DNA from: Frigoriglobus tundricola
Lineage (GTDB): Bacteria > Planctomycetota > Planctomycetia > Gemmatales > Gemmataceae
Assembly: GCF_013128195.2 (NCBI RefSeq)
Contig: NZ_CP053452.2
Coordinates: 806,001-870,000, forward strand
Direction: 5' to 3'
Length of the DNA: 64,000 nucleotides
Part shown: positions 42,388 through 51,549 of the stretch, piece by piece
How positions within the stretch are numbered: position 1 is the stretch's first letter
Layout: every line of letters begins with the position of its first letter
Translations under genes and position numbers: made by a program
The notes under the pieces: model-generated
Databases searched by the model: none
The model's input: the letters and a program-made list of their open reading frames with translations, nothing else
What the model was told of the DNA's origin: nothing

Positions 42388-42516
42388 CTCGTCACGAGGG
42401 GTGAACCCCGCCGTCATCGAAAGATGGCCTCAATCGAATGTGACCGGCAGAGGGCGGGTCGGCGACCGACTCCCGGTCGGGCTGGCCCGCTCCCTGCCGG
42501 TCACACCCGATGCACT

Positions 42517-44349
42517 TTACGCACCGACTGGCGCCGGTCGCAGTGCGGGAAGCGGTTCCGGCGGGAGCGCCGGGCGCGCTTCCGGCGCCACCTCGTGAAG
42601 CGTTTCCGCGAGGGTCCGCGTGAGCAGGCTGGCCCCGGACGACTTCAGGAACTTTTCGGCCGCGTTCTCGTCCGGCTCGAAGCCCCACCGGCCGACCACC
42701 ACGCGCGATCCCGTTTTGCCGGCCCGCACCTGCTCGCACAACCGGGCCGCCCGGCTCAGCCCGCCGGGAGCGATCGTCGCAATGCACACCGTCACAACGC
42801 GCCCGGCCTGCACGCGGCTCGCCACCTCCGCGGCCAGCTTCGTGCTCGGAACGACCACCATCTCGCCACCCGCGCCCACCACGAGGTCGCGTAGCATCCC
42901 GACGGCGACCTGGTCCGGTAGCCCGTGCGCCGCGCACCCGATCACGACGGGACCGGCCCCCTTCGCGGCGTCGGCGCCCGATTCCGTCGGCCGCCGCGTG
43001 GCGAGGACCCCGGACAGGACCGCGCGGGCCGCCCGGTACACGCGCCGCTCTTCGTCCGTATCGAGGTTCCCGCGCTCGCGCTCCATTTTCGCCTGAACCA
43101 GCGCCGGGAGCAGAACCTGCCCGTACACCTCCACTAGCGGCGTGCCGGACTGTTCGCCAATCAGCACCGCCGCACCGTCATAATCGCCCACCAGGGCCCG
43201 GTGGAAGAACAGTGCGCCCGGGTCTACCGCGGGGGCGTCCCCGAGCAGGGTGCGTAAGAAGCTCAGCGACGGAACGTGTTCCCCGAGTACGACGAGACAA
43301 ACCGTCAGGGGCACGGCCAGGAGCAGCCCGACCGGCCCCCACAAGAAGGCCCAGAACACGGCCGCCAGCACGAGCGCCATCGACGACACCCCGGTCCCGT
43401 GTCCGAACAGGAGCGGTTCCACTGCGTTCGTCATGACCAGGTCGAACCCGCCGTAGAGCGCCAGAACCAACAGCGCCGGCCCCCAGCCCGGATACACTGC
43501 CAGGGCCAGGCAGAACGGGAACAGCGCCGACAGCCAGATCCCGACATAGGGCAGGAACCGCAGCGCGGCCGTCAGCATCCCCCACAGGGCCGGGTACGGA
43601 ACGCCGATCAGGCCGAGCCCGACGCCCACGATCAGCCCCATCACCGCGTTCGTCGCGGCCTGGAGCAGTAGGAACCGGCCGACGCGGTGCGCGGCATCGT
43701 CCAGTGCGCGGGTCGTCATCGCCAACTGGCGCCGGCGGGCCAGACCGATGACCCGGTCCCGGGTCGTCTCCCGCTGAACGAGCATGAACACGGTGAGTAC
43801 AGCAACGAGCAGGAGCGTCGCAGCGACCTCGGCGACCGGTCGGGCCAGTGACGGCAACCAGCCGATAATGCCCGGCCCCGGCTGCTTGAGCACGACCGGC
43901 GTGGGCGGGTCGCTCGGCTTCGGCGGCTCACCGGGCGGCTTGGGTTGCGGCGCGGGTGTGACTTGCGACTCCACTTTGTCGAGCCGATTAATGAGGTCGA
44001 GAATCGGGTCCAGTTTGCGGGTGACGTTCTCCCGGTACACATCGCCCCGGAGGTCGTTGACGAGCTGTTCGGTCTGGCGCTCGGCGATCGTCAGAACCCC
44101 GACTATCAGAGCGATGACCGCGGCGGTCGATAATAACGCCGCGGGGACCCGCCCGAACTTGCGCCGCTCCATCCAGTCCGCAACCGGAGTGAGGGCAAAG
44201 GCGAACAGGACGGCCAGGGCTAGCGGGAGAATCACCGTCTGCGCCCAGTACAGCACGCCGACAATCATCAAGATCACGGCAAGCCGGTAAAACGCCTTCT
44301 CCCCCGCAACGGGGAGGGGGCGGACGGATACGGGTTTCGGGCGGCTCAT
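42517..44349 (-). CDS. AI-2E family permease with a long C-terminal extension
   Basis: 610 residues from the ATG at 44349 (the upstream 41 codons look non-natural). Residues 20-390 are the AI-2E/PerM permease: an N-terminal helix pair (AVILMIVGVLYWAQTVILPL), a periplasmic Pro-rich loop, then helices with FLPYVGIWLSALFPF, GGFDLVMTNAVEPLLFG, GTGVSSMALVLAAVFWAFLWG and GLLLAVPLTVCLVVL. About 220 extra residues follow, including GPVVIGCAAHGLPDQVAVGM and GGEMVVVPSTKLAAEVASRV, a Rossmann-like B12-binding-type pattern. The transported substrate is not predictable from sequence. It diverges from the DUF1003 gene. Confidence 0.82.
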   Translation of the reverse strand: MSRPKPVSVRPLPVAGEKAFYRLAVILMIVGVLYWAQTVILPLALAVLFAFALTPVADWMERRKFGRVPAALLSTAAVIALIVGVLTIAERQTEQLVNDLRGDVYRENVTRKLDPILDLINRLDKVESQVTPAPQPKPPGEPPKPSDPPTPVVLKQPGPGIIGWLPSLARPVAEVAATLLLVAVLTVFMLVQRETTRDRVIGLARRRQLAMTTRALDDAAHRVGRFLLLQAATNAVMGLIVGVGLGLIGVPYPALWGMLTAALRFLPYVGIWLSALFPFCLALAVYPGWGPALLVLALYGGFDLVMTNAVEPLLFGHGTGVSSMALVLAAVFWAFLWGPVGLLLAVPLTVCLVVLGEHVPSLSFLRTLLGDAPAVDPGALFFHRALVGDYDGAAVLIGEQSGTPLVEVYGQVLLPALVQAKMERERGNLDTDEERRVYRAARAVLSGVLATRRPTESGADAAKGAGPVVIGCAAHGLPDQVAVGMLRDLVVGAGGEMVVVPSTKLAAEVASRVQAGRVVTVCIATIAPGGLSRAARLCEQVRAGKTGSRVVVGRWGFEPDENAAEKFLKSSGASLLTRTLAETLHEVAPEARPALPPEPLPALRPAPVGA

Positions 44350-44518
44350 AACGACAGTCTCGGTGGTACAGAACGTACCGAGCCCTGTGAGCAATCCCCG
44401 TGCCACGGGCCGCACGATTGGCCCCGCGGTGCCCCTGCGGTTTCCGTCACACGGGTCCGAACCCCCGCTCACGCGAACGGATCAAACTCGACGATCTCCA
44501 ACCAGACTCGGGGCACGC

Positions 44519-45097
44519 ATGGCCGACAACACGCTTTCCAACACGGCGCGGAAGAACATCGCCGCCGTCCGCGATCTGGCCGTCGAGATCCGCAAGGGCC
44601 GGAGTCGCATCGACCGGATCACCGACGCCATCAGCGGGTTCGCGGGCACGCCGCGCTTCCTGGTCGCGCAAATGGTGATCATCGGCTTCTGGGTCGGCGG
44701 AAACTTCGTGCTCCCGACCACGAACCGGTTAGACCCGTACCCGTTCGAGTTCCTGAACTTCGTCCTCGCGGTGGAAGCCATTTTCCTGTCCACCGTGGTG
44801 CTGATGGCCCAGAACCGTCAGAGCCGCGAGGCGACCGAACAGGCGGAGTTGCACCTTCAGATCGGGCTCCTCGCGGAGCAGGAAACAACCAAGATGTTGC
44901 AGATGCTCCGCGCCATTCACGCCCGGCTCGGCATGAGCGCCTCGGCGCACGACCCGGAACTCCAGGAGATGATCCAGACGACCCAGGTGGAGGTGATCGC
45001 CGACGAACTGAGACGCACGCGGGAGGAAGTCGAAGGGGCTACGAGCGAGCCGACCGAGGAGGCCAAAGGCCCACCGAGCGACGTAAAACCGGCGTGA
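44519..45097 (+). CDS. DUF1003 membrane protein
   Basis: 192 residues from the ATG at 44519. The core FAGTPRFLVAQMVIIGFWVG, then NRLDPYPFEFLNFVLAVEAI and FLSTVVLMAQNRQS, is the DUF1003 signature (two membrane helices around the conserved D-P-Y-P-F). A charged helical tail follows. The family has no established function. It diverges from the AI-2E permease and converges with the 45111 gene 13 bases away. Confidence 0.9.
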   Translation: MADNTLSNTARKNIAAVRDLAVEIRKGRSRIDRITDAISGFAGTPRFLVAQMVIIGFWVGGNFVLPTTNRLDPYPFEFLNFVLAVEAIFLSTVVLMAQNRQSREATEQAELHLQIGLLAEQETTKMLQMLRAIHARLGMSASAHDPELQEMIQTTQVEVIADELRRTREEVEGATSEPTEEAKGPPSDVKPA

Positions 45098-45110
45098 CCG
45101 ACTTTTGACT

Positions 45111-45473
45111 TTACGACTTGTGACTGTGCGACTGGTCTTCCAGCCCTTCGTACCACTCCCGGTACGGCGTGTGGATTGCCATGTGCCGGTTGTAGTCGGG
45201 AGCGCCGTCGGTCCACCAGACCGGCCCCCGCTGGCCGAGCTTCACCTTCGCCGCATCCACACGTTTCCGCGCCGCGGCCCGCTCGGCGCGGGTCCTCGCG
45301 GTCGTGCGGCGGAGCGCGGCGCGGGCCTGTGACAGCAGGCTCACCAGACGCGCGCGGTCGGCATCGGTGAGGGCGGGGTTGCTCATCCGCCAGAGGCGCC
45401 CGCGGACCACGAAGTACCGGCCGTCGGGGGTGACCGGGTGCGGCGGGCGCGACGGCGCGGCGCGGCTCATCAC
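45111..45473 (-). CDS. Conserved small basic hypothetical protein
   Basis: 120 residues. GRYFVVRGRLWRMSNPALTD, a basic helix (ALRRTTARTRAERAAARKRV), then VDAAKVKLGQRGPVWWTDGA is a pattern seen in small uncharacterised bacterial proteins (x-W-R-x-S/T-D/N-P ... K-x-x-L-G-E/Q-R-G-P-V-W-W). The function is unknown. It starts with ATG ATG overlapping the stop of the Mn-catalase-like gene, so both are in one unit. Confidence 0.7.
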   Translation of the reverse strand: MMSRAAPSRPPHPVTPDGRYFVVRGRLWRMSNPALTDADRARLVSLLSQARAALRRTTARTRAERAAARKRVDAAKVKLGQRGPVWWTDGAPDYNRHMAIHTPYREWYEGLEDQSHSHKS

Positions 45474-45772
45474 TTGCCCTTCCAGGCGGTGAGCGGGTCG
45501 GCACAGGCCTCCTTGAAGTCCTTGAGCGGCTTCAGGTGCAACTTGGCCAACATGCCGATGACCTCCAGGCGACTCAGCTCCTCCACCCCGATGTCAACGA
45601 GCACGTCCTTGCGGGCCGGGCCGTCGGCGTTCAGCCCCTGAACGGAATACTGCATGGCCGGAGCGAGTTCCCCGTTGGCCCCGCCGAACTGCTCCAGCAG
45701 CATGTTACCGAACCGCGGTTCCGGGTCATCGGAGCGTACCGTGTACATCACCGTCTTGACGTGGTGAGACAT
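45470..45772 (-). CDS. Truncated, degenerate manganese-catalase-like protein
   Basis: 100 residues that align with only the N-terminal third of Mn catalases (usually about 280-300 residues). Features are MLLEQFGGANGELAPAMQYS with Glu35, and DIGVEELSRLEV, where the family has E-E-L/I-S/G-H-x-E. The metal-ligand His is replaced by Arg68, and the C-terminal half with the remaining ligands is absent. It therefore cannot form the normal di-manganese site. It is either a decayed gene or a repurposed domain. Its intact operon position and reading frame favour expression. Confidence 0.72.
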   Translation of the reverse strand: MSHHVKTVMYTVRSDDPEPRFGNMLLEQFGGANGELAPAMQYSVQGLNADGPARKDVLVDIGVEELSRLEVIGMLAKLHLKPLKDFKEACADPLTAWKGK

Positions 45773-46070
45773 GACCTCTCCGGAAACGAGCTGAGCGGGC
45801 GAAAGGTGATAAGCCCGGACGCGGGCAGCTTCGATGAGGGCAAGGCAGGTGGTGACGGGCCGTTGGCCGGCGCGTCACCCCGCCGTCTCGCAAACGAGCG
45901 ACAGCCGATGGCTCGTGCAGCTACTCGATTACAGCAACGCTCGCGCCGGGACCGCCACCACTGACGACTTCTCACCTGATATTCGCCGACTCGAGCCGGT
46001 GCTGGCGCCGCGCGGGTGAGAAGAGACGAATGAGGAAACGGGGTTCTCAATCTCTATCGCTCGTCCACCG
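45773..46070. other. Intergenic region, nothing recognised
   Basis: 298 bases between two minus-strand genes, with no convincing gene; probably the promoter region of the Mn-catalase-like unit. Confidence 0.35.
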
Positions 46071-46484
46071 TCAACTGGCACCGAAGGCTTCCGCCCCGGC
46101 TTCGGCAACCGCATGATCCTGGTCCGGTTTGCCGCCGCTGACGCCGACGGCGCCGACCACCTTTCCGCCGGCCTTGAGGGGAATCCCGCCGGGGAAGATG
46201 GCGATCCTGTGCTGAGTGCTGGACGCGATACCGTAGGCCGGGTCGCCGGGTTGGCTAATCTTCGCCAGTTCCTTGGTGGGCATGTCGAACGCGCGGGCCG
46301 TGTACGCCTTGTTGCACGCGATCTCGATGCTCCCGAGCCACGCCCCGTCCATGCGGGCGAACGCCACCAGATTGGCCCCGGCGTCCACCACCGCGATGTT
46401 CATCGGCACGCCGAGTTTGTCGGCCTTCTGCCGCGCCGCCTCGATCGCGGCGACGGCGGCTTGGAGAGTCACGTCGGTAGGCAT
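46071..46484 (-). CDS. GlcG/HbpS-like heme-binding family protein (DUF336)
   Basis: 137 residues from the ATG at 46484; the longer frame adds an unnatural Cys-rich start. LQAAVAAIEAARQKADKLGV, PMNIAVVDAGANLVAFARMD, NKAYTARAFDMPTKEL and AIFPGGIPLKAGGKVVGAVG, then GVSGG, are the conserved blocks of this family. Members include HbpS (heme binding) and GlcG, whose role is undefined. No signal peptide, so cytoplasmic. It diverges from the methyltransferase gene. Confidence 0.9.
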   Translation of the reverse strand: MPTDVTLQAAVAAIEAARQKADKLGVPMNIAVVDAGANLVAFARMDGAWLGSIEIACNKAYTARAFDMPTKELAKISQPGDPAYGIASSTQHRIAIFPGGIPLKAGGKVVGAVGVSGGKPDQDHAVAEAGAEAFGAS

Positions 46485-46662
46485 GGATTGCGCTCCGCTG
46501 TTGAATGAGCCGGCGACGCACGACGTTCCGCAAACGGTGTACCGCGCGTACACGCATTGCTGCCCCGTCGGCACGAGCATTGCTTTAACTCGGTCCTCGA
46601 TTGCGTTTCACTGCTTGCACCGCACTTCTCTGTCGCCGCCACAAGTGAGAGGATGACTGGAC

Positions 46663-47490
46663 ATGGCCGCGAGTACGCCCGACTACGACCAGTACCAATC
46701 GGCATTTCACTCCGCGTTCCGGGCCGAGTTGTACTCCGTTCTCGATGGGCTCCCGCTGCCGGCTGACGGTCGCGTACTCGATGTGCCGTGTGGGAACGGG
46801 TTCTACTCGGCGCGACTGGCAACACGCTTGGGGGCCGGCGGGCGGCTGATCGCGGTCGATGCGTCCGAGGAGTACGTCGCTCAAGCGCGGGCCGCGCTCG
46901 CCGACACGAGTGGACCGGGCGCGACCGAAGTGGTTGCCGGAAATGCCTACGAGTTACCGTATGGGGATCAGTCGTTCGATCTCGTGTGGTGCGCCCAGAG
47001 CCTCATCAGCCTGGAGCCCGAACGTGTCGTGCGTGAGATGCGTCGGGTGGTCCGAGCCGACGGGACGGTGGCGATCCTCGAAGTCGATCAGTTCCACCAC
47101 GTCCTGCTCCCGTGGCCGGCGGAACTGGAAGCGGCGCTCGCTTCGGCGGTTCTCAAGGGGAGCGTCCGCCAGTACGGCGACGGTGTGAAGACGTCACCGA
47201 CCCGGCACCTGCGCCGCGTGCTCAAAGAGAACGACTTCGGCACGATCCGCCGGGTGACAGTGGCGATCGACAGGGCCGCCCCGTTCGACGCGGCCACCAC
47301 CGAGTTCCTCGACCACCACTTCGAGAACTTCCGGTCGATCGTTCACCCGCACCTGACACCGTCATTGCGCAAGGTGTACGATCGGGTGACCGACCCCGCC
47401 GAGAGCGATTCGCTGTATCACCGCCCGGAGTCCGAACTGGTGTGTATCAACGCGGTGTACCTCGCCCGGCCGCATTCGGGCGGCTCGTAG
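46663..47490 (+). CDS. Class I SAM-dependent methyltransferase (Methyltransf_11 type)
   Basis: 275 residues. VLDVPCGNGFYSARLATRLG is motif I, LIAVDASEEYVAQARAAL motif II, GNAYELPYGDQSFDLVWCAQ motif III-IV and EMRRVVRADGTVAILEVDQF the following block. The C-terminal 100 residues would form the acceptor-binding part. The substrate is unknown (small molecule or lipid likely). The ATG at 46663 has GAGAGG 11 bases upstream. Monocistronic. Confidence 0.85.
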   Translation: MAASTPDYDQYQSAFHSAFRAELYSVLDGLPLPADGRVLDVPCGNGFYSARLATRLGAGGRLIAVDASEEYVAQARAALADTSGPGATEVVAGNAYELPYGDQSFDLVWCAQSLISLEPERVVREMRRVVRADGTVAILEVDQFHHVLLPWPAELEAALASAVLKGSVRQYGDGVKTSPTRHLRRVLKENDFGTIRRVTVAIDRAAPFDAATTEFLDHHFENFRSIVHPHLTPSLRKVYDRVTDPAESDSLYHRPESELVCINAVYLARPHSGGS

Positions 47491-47543
47491 TCGCTCGCCC
47501 GGGTTATGTGTTCGGCCGCTTGGGCTCTGGCGCGAAGGCCGAT

Positions 47544-47745
47544 GATTTCACCGCAAAGGCACGAAGATCTGCACAAAGAGTCACAAAGAAAGCCGGCCGG
47601 ACGGGACATAAAAAGCCAACACGACGGCACCAACGAGCCGAGAGCGAACTTCCGTTATCTTTGTTTCCTTCGTGTTCGCGAGTTCTGGCTCCTCAGTTTT
47701 CTTTGTGTCCCTCATTGCGAGTCTTTGTGTCTTTGTGGTGAAATC
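47544..47745. repeat. Palindromic intergenic element with GATTTCACC ends
   Basis: GATTTCACCGCAAAGGCACGAAGAT (47544-47568, given only by its ends GATTTCACC...GAAGAT) pairs with the reverse complement of 47721-47745 at about 20 of 25 positions. The 202-base unit has no gene and may be a dispersed non-autonomous repeat. Confidence 0.6.
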
Positions 47746-47796
47746 TTTAGCCCCGCATTTCGCTCCGCGGGTTCACGTGCACGTCCGCACGCCGCA

Positions 47797-50700
47797 TCAC
47801 TTCTTCGCGGGTGGGACGTACAGTTCCGGCACACCGAGCGCTTTGGCGTCCGCGTTGAGTTTCGCGAGATCCGTTTTCGCGACCGAGTCGAACTGGCCGA
47901 CCAGGCCGGCGAGCTCCTTCCCTAATACGTCGGCGAGTTCCGTCTGAGCTTTGGTCGGAGCGCCATCGGCGTCGGTCAGGTTGGTGAGGAGCCACGCGAG
48001 TTGCGAGTACAACATCGCCCCGCCCCGGGCGGAGAAGATGTCGTAGGTGATTTTCGCTTTGCGGTTGTGCAATTTGCCTTCGATGTCGTCCAACTTCTTC
48101 CCGAGTGCATCCGTGTGCTTGAGTAGCGTCTTGGCGTCGGCCCGGTCCTTCAACAACTCCTTGCGCAGATCCATTTGCTTCTTCACCGCGCGGATGCGGG
48201 CGACCGTATCGGACAGTTTCGTGATGTCATCGCGAACGCGCAGCGCGAGCGCCTGCTGGGCATCCATTTCAAGGGCCAAGGCCACCCCGACCGGAACGCT
48301 GCTGACCTCGTACCGGTACTCTGGCGAGAACCCGAAGTCGAGTGCCTGATCCGCGCCGAGCCGCAACTGCGTCAGTCTCCTCCCGGCGAATGAAGTCGTC
48401 GCGTGGTATTCGGTTTCATTCGGCTTCAACGGCTGGAGTTCGATCGTGAAGGCGGGGCGAGGCGACGACAGTCGCGGATCGGCCCGCACCGCGACCTTCT
48501 GTGTCGGCTTCTGATTGCCGAGCGTCAGGCGCGCGGTGAATTCGCCCGGTGCGACCGGTACGCGCGCCCCGGCGGAACCGGCGTCCACCGGCGCGCCGGG
48601 GATCGTCGTCGCCCCGTCGTAGGTCAGGTCCCACACGAACCGGTTGAGGCCCGGCTTCGGTTCCAGTTTCCGCTTCGGCTCGCCGTCCTCGTCGTCGTCA
48701 TCCTTTGACGGTTCGGCGTTCGCCGTCCCGGTCGCCGAGGCGACCACGGTCCCCTTTGCGTCCAGAATTTCGAGCTTCAGTTCGCCTTTGAAGTCGGGGC
48801 CGAGGTGGTACCAGATCACCGCGCCGGTGTCCGGGTTGTCGCCGCTCACCCGCGGGTGGAACTCCCGCGTCGGACCGCCCCAACTCGTGTACCACCGCGT
48901 CGCGGTCTGAATCGGGAACAGGTGAACGGCCTTTTTGCGGACCGCGGCCGTCGTCTCACGAACGGGCGTGAGGTCGTCGAGTACCCAGATGGACCGGCCG
49001 TGCGTGGCCACCACTAGATCGGTGTCCTTCACCACGAGGTCGTGAACCGGCACGGTGGGCAGGTTGAGTTGCAGCGCCTCCCACGACGTGCCGGCGTCGC
49101 GCGAGTGCATGATGCCGCGCTCGGTGCCTAGGTACAGTAGCCCCTTTTTCGCGGGGTCTTCGCGCACCACTTTGGCGTGAGTACCGGGATCGAGCCCGTC
49201 CGTAATTCGGGTCCACGTTTTGCCGAAATCGGCCGTCTTCCACACGTGCGGGCGGTAGTCGTCCATGCGGTGGTTATCGACCACGAGGTACGCGGCGCCG
49301 GCCGCGTGCGGGCTCGGTTCGATGCACGTCACGGTGCCCCAATCGGGCAGGTCCGGGACGTTCGCCGTCACGTTCAGCCACGTCTTGCCCTCGTCCTTCG
49401 AGACGTGGACCAGGCCGTCGTCCGTGCCGGCCCAGAGCAGCCCCTTCTGAACCGGCGATTCGGCGAGCGCGAAGATCGTGCAGTACACCTCCGCACCGGT
49501 GTTGTCACCGGTGATCGGCCCGCCGCTCCACTGCTGTTTCTGTTTGTCGTTGCGGGTCAGGTCGCCGCTGATCGCGTCCCACGTCTGGCCGGCGTCGCGG
49601 GTGCGGAACAGTACGTTGCCCGCGTGGTACACGGTCTTCGGGTCGTGTTTGGAGATGAGGATCGGCGCGGTCCACTGGAACCGGTACTTCAACTTCGCCG
49701 GATCGATGCCGGACGGGTTGACCTGGTTCGCGGTGATGTTGCGGGCCTGCCCGGTGCGGTGGTCGTAGCGGGTCAGGATGCCGCCGTATTCGCCGGCGTA
49801 CACTACGTCGGGGTCGGCGGGGTCGGCGAAGGCGAACCCCGATTCCCCGCCGCCGATAGGGTACCAGTCGCCGAGGCCGATGCCGCCGGTCTTGAGCGAC
49901 CGGCTCGGCCCGCTCGCGCTGCCGAGGTCCTGCAAGCACGTGAGCACGCGGTACGGCACGCGCGTGTCGGCGCTCACGTGGTAGCACTGACTGATCGGCA
50001 GCGCGGGCGTGGCCCAGGTCTTCCCGCCGTCGGTGGTGATGGACACGCCGCTGTCGTTCGACTCGATCATCCGGTCCGGGTTCTTCGGGTCGATCCACAC
50101 GTCGTGGTGGTCGCTGTGCAACCCGGCCCCGATGCGGGTGAACGTTTTCCCCGCGTCGCTGCTCTTGAGCAGCGGCACCTGCGGGGCGAACAGCACGTCC
50201 GGGTTCGTCGGGTGAACGGTGAGGGTGCTGTAGTACCACGCCCGCTGGCGGAGCGGGCGGGTGTCGTTGACCCGGTCCCACGACTCGCCGCCGTCGTCGG
50301 ACCGGAACAGCCCGCCCTTCTCCGCTTCGATGATCGCGTACACGCGGTGCGAGTTCGCCGGCGCGACCGCCACGCCCACGCGGCCCCAGATGCCGTCGGG
50401 GAGGCCGTTCTTGAGTTTGCCAGACTCGGATTTGCTTGACACTTTTTCGCCCGACTTCGGTTTCTCAGACTCGGGGGGCTTACGCCCCCCGCTCGCCGGG
50501 GTCTTCAGAGATTCCCAGGTGTCGCCGCCGTCGCGCGAGACGTACAGATCGCTGCCGGGTCCGCCGCTCGTCAGATCCCACGGCCGGCGCCGTGCCTGCC
50601 AGAACCCCGCGAACACCACGCGCGGGTTGTTCGGATCGATGCACACGTCGGACGCGCCGGTGTCGTCGTTTTTGAACAGCACTTTGTCCCACGTCTTACC

Positions 50701-51240
50701 GCCGTCGGTGGTGCGGTACACGCCGCGCTCGCTGTTCGGTCCGAAGGCGTGGCCCAGCACCGCCGCAAAGCAGACGTCCGCGTTCTTCGGGTGTACGGCA
50801 ACGGTGCCGATCTGCCCCACCTGCTTCCAGACGTGCTTCCACGACTTGCCGCTATCGGTGCTTTTGAAGATGCCGGCGCCCGGCGACACGTTCCCGCGGA
50901 TGTTCGCCTCGCCGCTGCCCACGTACACCACGTTCGGGTCGCTCGGCGCGACCGCGATGCTCCCGGTGCTGCTCGTCGGCTGGTCGTCGAAAATGGGCTT
51001 CCAGGTGAGGCCGCCATCGCCCGACTTCCACACGCCGCCGCTGGCCGTGGCGGCGTAGTACGTCAGCGGGTCGCCGGGCACGCCGCAGGCGCGGGACACG
51101 CGCCCGCCCGCAAACGGCCCGACGAGTCGGTACTTCGCGGCGGCAAAGTCTTTCGGCTCGTCCGCAGCACGGGAGGTTGTTGGGGGAAGCCAACACGATA
51201 CGAGAAGGGCAAGAACCAGCGCGAGTCGGAAGCGAGTCAT
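47797..51240 (-). CDS. Large secreted BNR/sortilin-type propeller protein
   Basis: 1147 residues from the ATG at 51240, which starts a signal peptide (MTRFRLALVLALLVSCWLPP). Many BNR/Asp-box repeats (S-x-D-x-G-x-T-W) occur: SGDGGLTWKP, STDSGKSWKH, TTDGGKTWDK, SRDGGDTWES, SDDGGESWDR, TRDAGQTWDA, SKDEGKTWLN. They form two VPS10-like propellers in the first 750 residues. A beta-sandwich region and a helical C-terminus (AVKKQMDLRKELLKDRADAK) follow. Similar planctomycete proteins are annotated as glycosyl hydrolases without proof of activity. It contains an in-frame REP-type insert (50471-50498). Confidence 0.85.
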   Translation of the reverse strand: MTRFRLALVLALLVSCWLPPTTSRAADEPKDFAAAKYRLVGPFAGGRVSRACGVPGDPLTYYAATASGGVWKSGDGGLTWKPIFDDQPTSSTGSIAVAPSDPNVVYVGSGEANIRGNVSPGAGIFKSTDSGKSWKHVWKQVGQIGTVAVHPKNADVCFAAVLGHAFGPNSERGVYRTTDGGKTWDKVLFKNDDTGASDVCIDPNNPRVVFAGFWQARRRPWDLTSGGPGSDLYVSRDGGDTWESLKTPASGGRKPPESEKPKSGEKVSSKSESGKLKNGLPDGIWGRVGVAVAPANSHRVYAIIEAEKGGLFRSDDGGESWDRVNDTRPLRQRAWYYSTLTVHPTNPDVLFAPQVPLLKSSDAGKTFTRIGAGLHSDHHDVWIDPKNPDRMIESNDSGVSITTDGGKTWATPALPISQCYHVSADTRVPYRVLTCLQDLGSASGPSRSLKTGGIGLGDWYPIGGGESGFAFADPADPDVVYAGEYGGILTRYDHRTGQARNITANQVNPSGIDPAKLKYRFQWTAPILISKHDPKTVYHAGNVLFRTRDAGQTWDAISGDLTRNDKQKQQWSGGPITGDNTGAEVYCTIFALAESPVQKGLLWAGTDDGLVHVSKDEGKTWLNVTANVPDLPDWGTVTCIEPSPHAAGAAYLVVDNHRMDDYRPHVWKTADFGKTWTRITDGLDPGTHAKVVREDPAKKGLLYLGTERGIMHSRDAGTSWEALQLNLPTVPVHDLVVKDTDLVVATHGRSIWVLDDLTPVRETTAAVRKKAVHLFPIQTATRWYTSWGGPTREFHPRVSGDNPDTGAVIWYHLGPDFKGELKLEILDAKGTVVASATGTANAEPSKDDDDEDGEPKRKLEPKPGLNRFVWDLTYDGATTIPGAPVDAGSAGARVPVAPGEFTARLTLGNQKPTQKVAVRADPRLSSPRPAFTIELQPLKPNETEYHATTSFAGRRLTQLRLGADQALDFGFSPEYRYEVSSVPVGVALALEMDAQQALALRVRDDITKLSDTVARIRAVKKQMDLRKELLKDRADAKTLLKHTDALGKKLDDIEGKLHNRKAKITYDIFSARGGAMLYSQLAWLLTNLTDADGAPTKAQTELADVLGKELAGLVGQFDSVAKTDLAKLNADAKALGVPELYVPPAKK
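50471..50498. repeat. REP-type palindrome inside the BNR gene
   Basis: Core GGGGGGCTTACGCCCCCC with flanking CTCG and GCTCGCC, the same as the copies at 54473-54723. In frame it encodes SGGRKPPE within a Lys/Ser-rich linker. Confidence 0.85.
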
Positions 51241-51549
51241 GGTGCGGCCCGGGCGGCGGAAAAGATGATTCAGTTTGCCCATCTTAAACCGCGACCGCGC
51301 GTTTCCAACAACCTACCGGCCGAATGCGACCAACTACCAGCCGTTACGACCGGTACAGTTGGACGAGGTCAGGGGTGGAGGGCTCGATATCGAAGTTTGC
51401 CCTGTACTTGAACCACCCCGTTCGAGTGACGGGTGTATGTTTTCCGTTCGCGAGCGGAGCATACCCGGTTCGCGCGGGCGCTGCTAAAACATCTCTTCCG
51501 TCACACTCCGCACGAGAAGGCCGCGGCCTTCCACCCATAAGGCGTCGAA

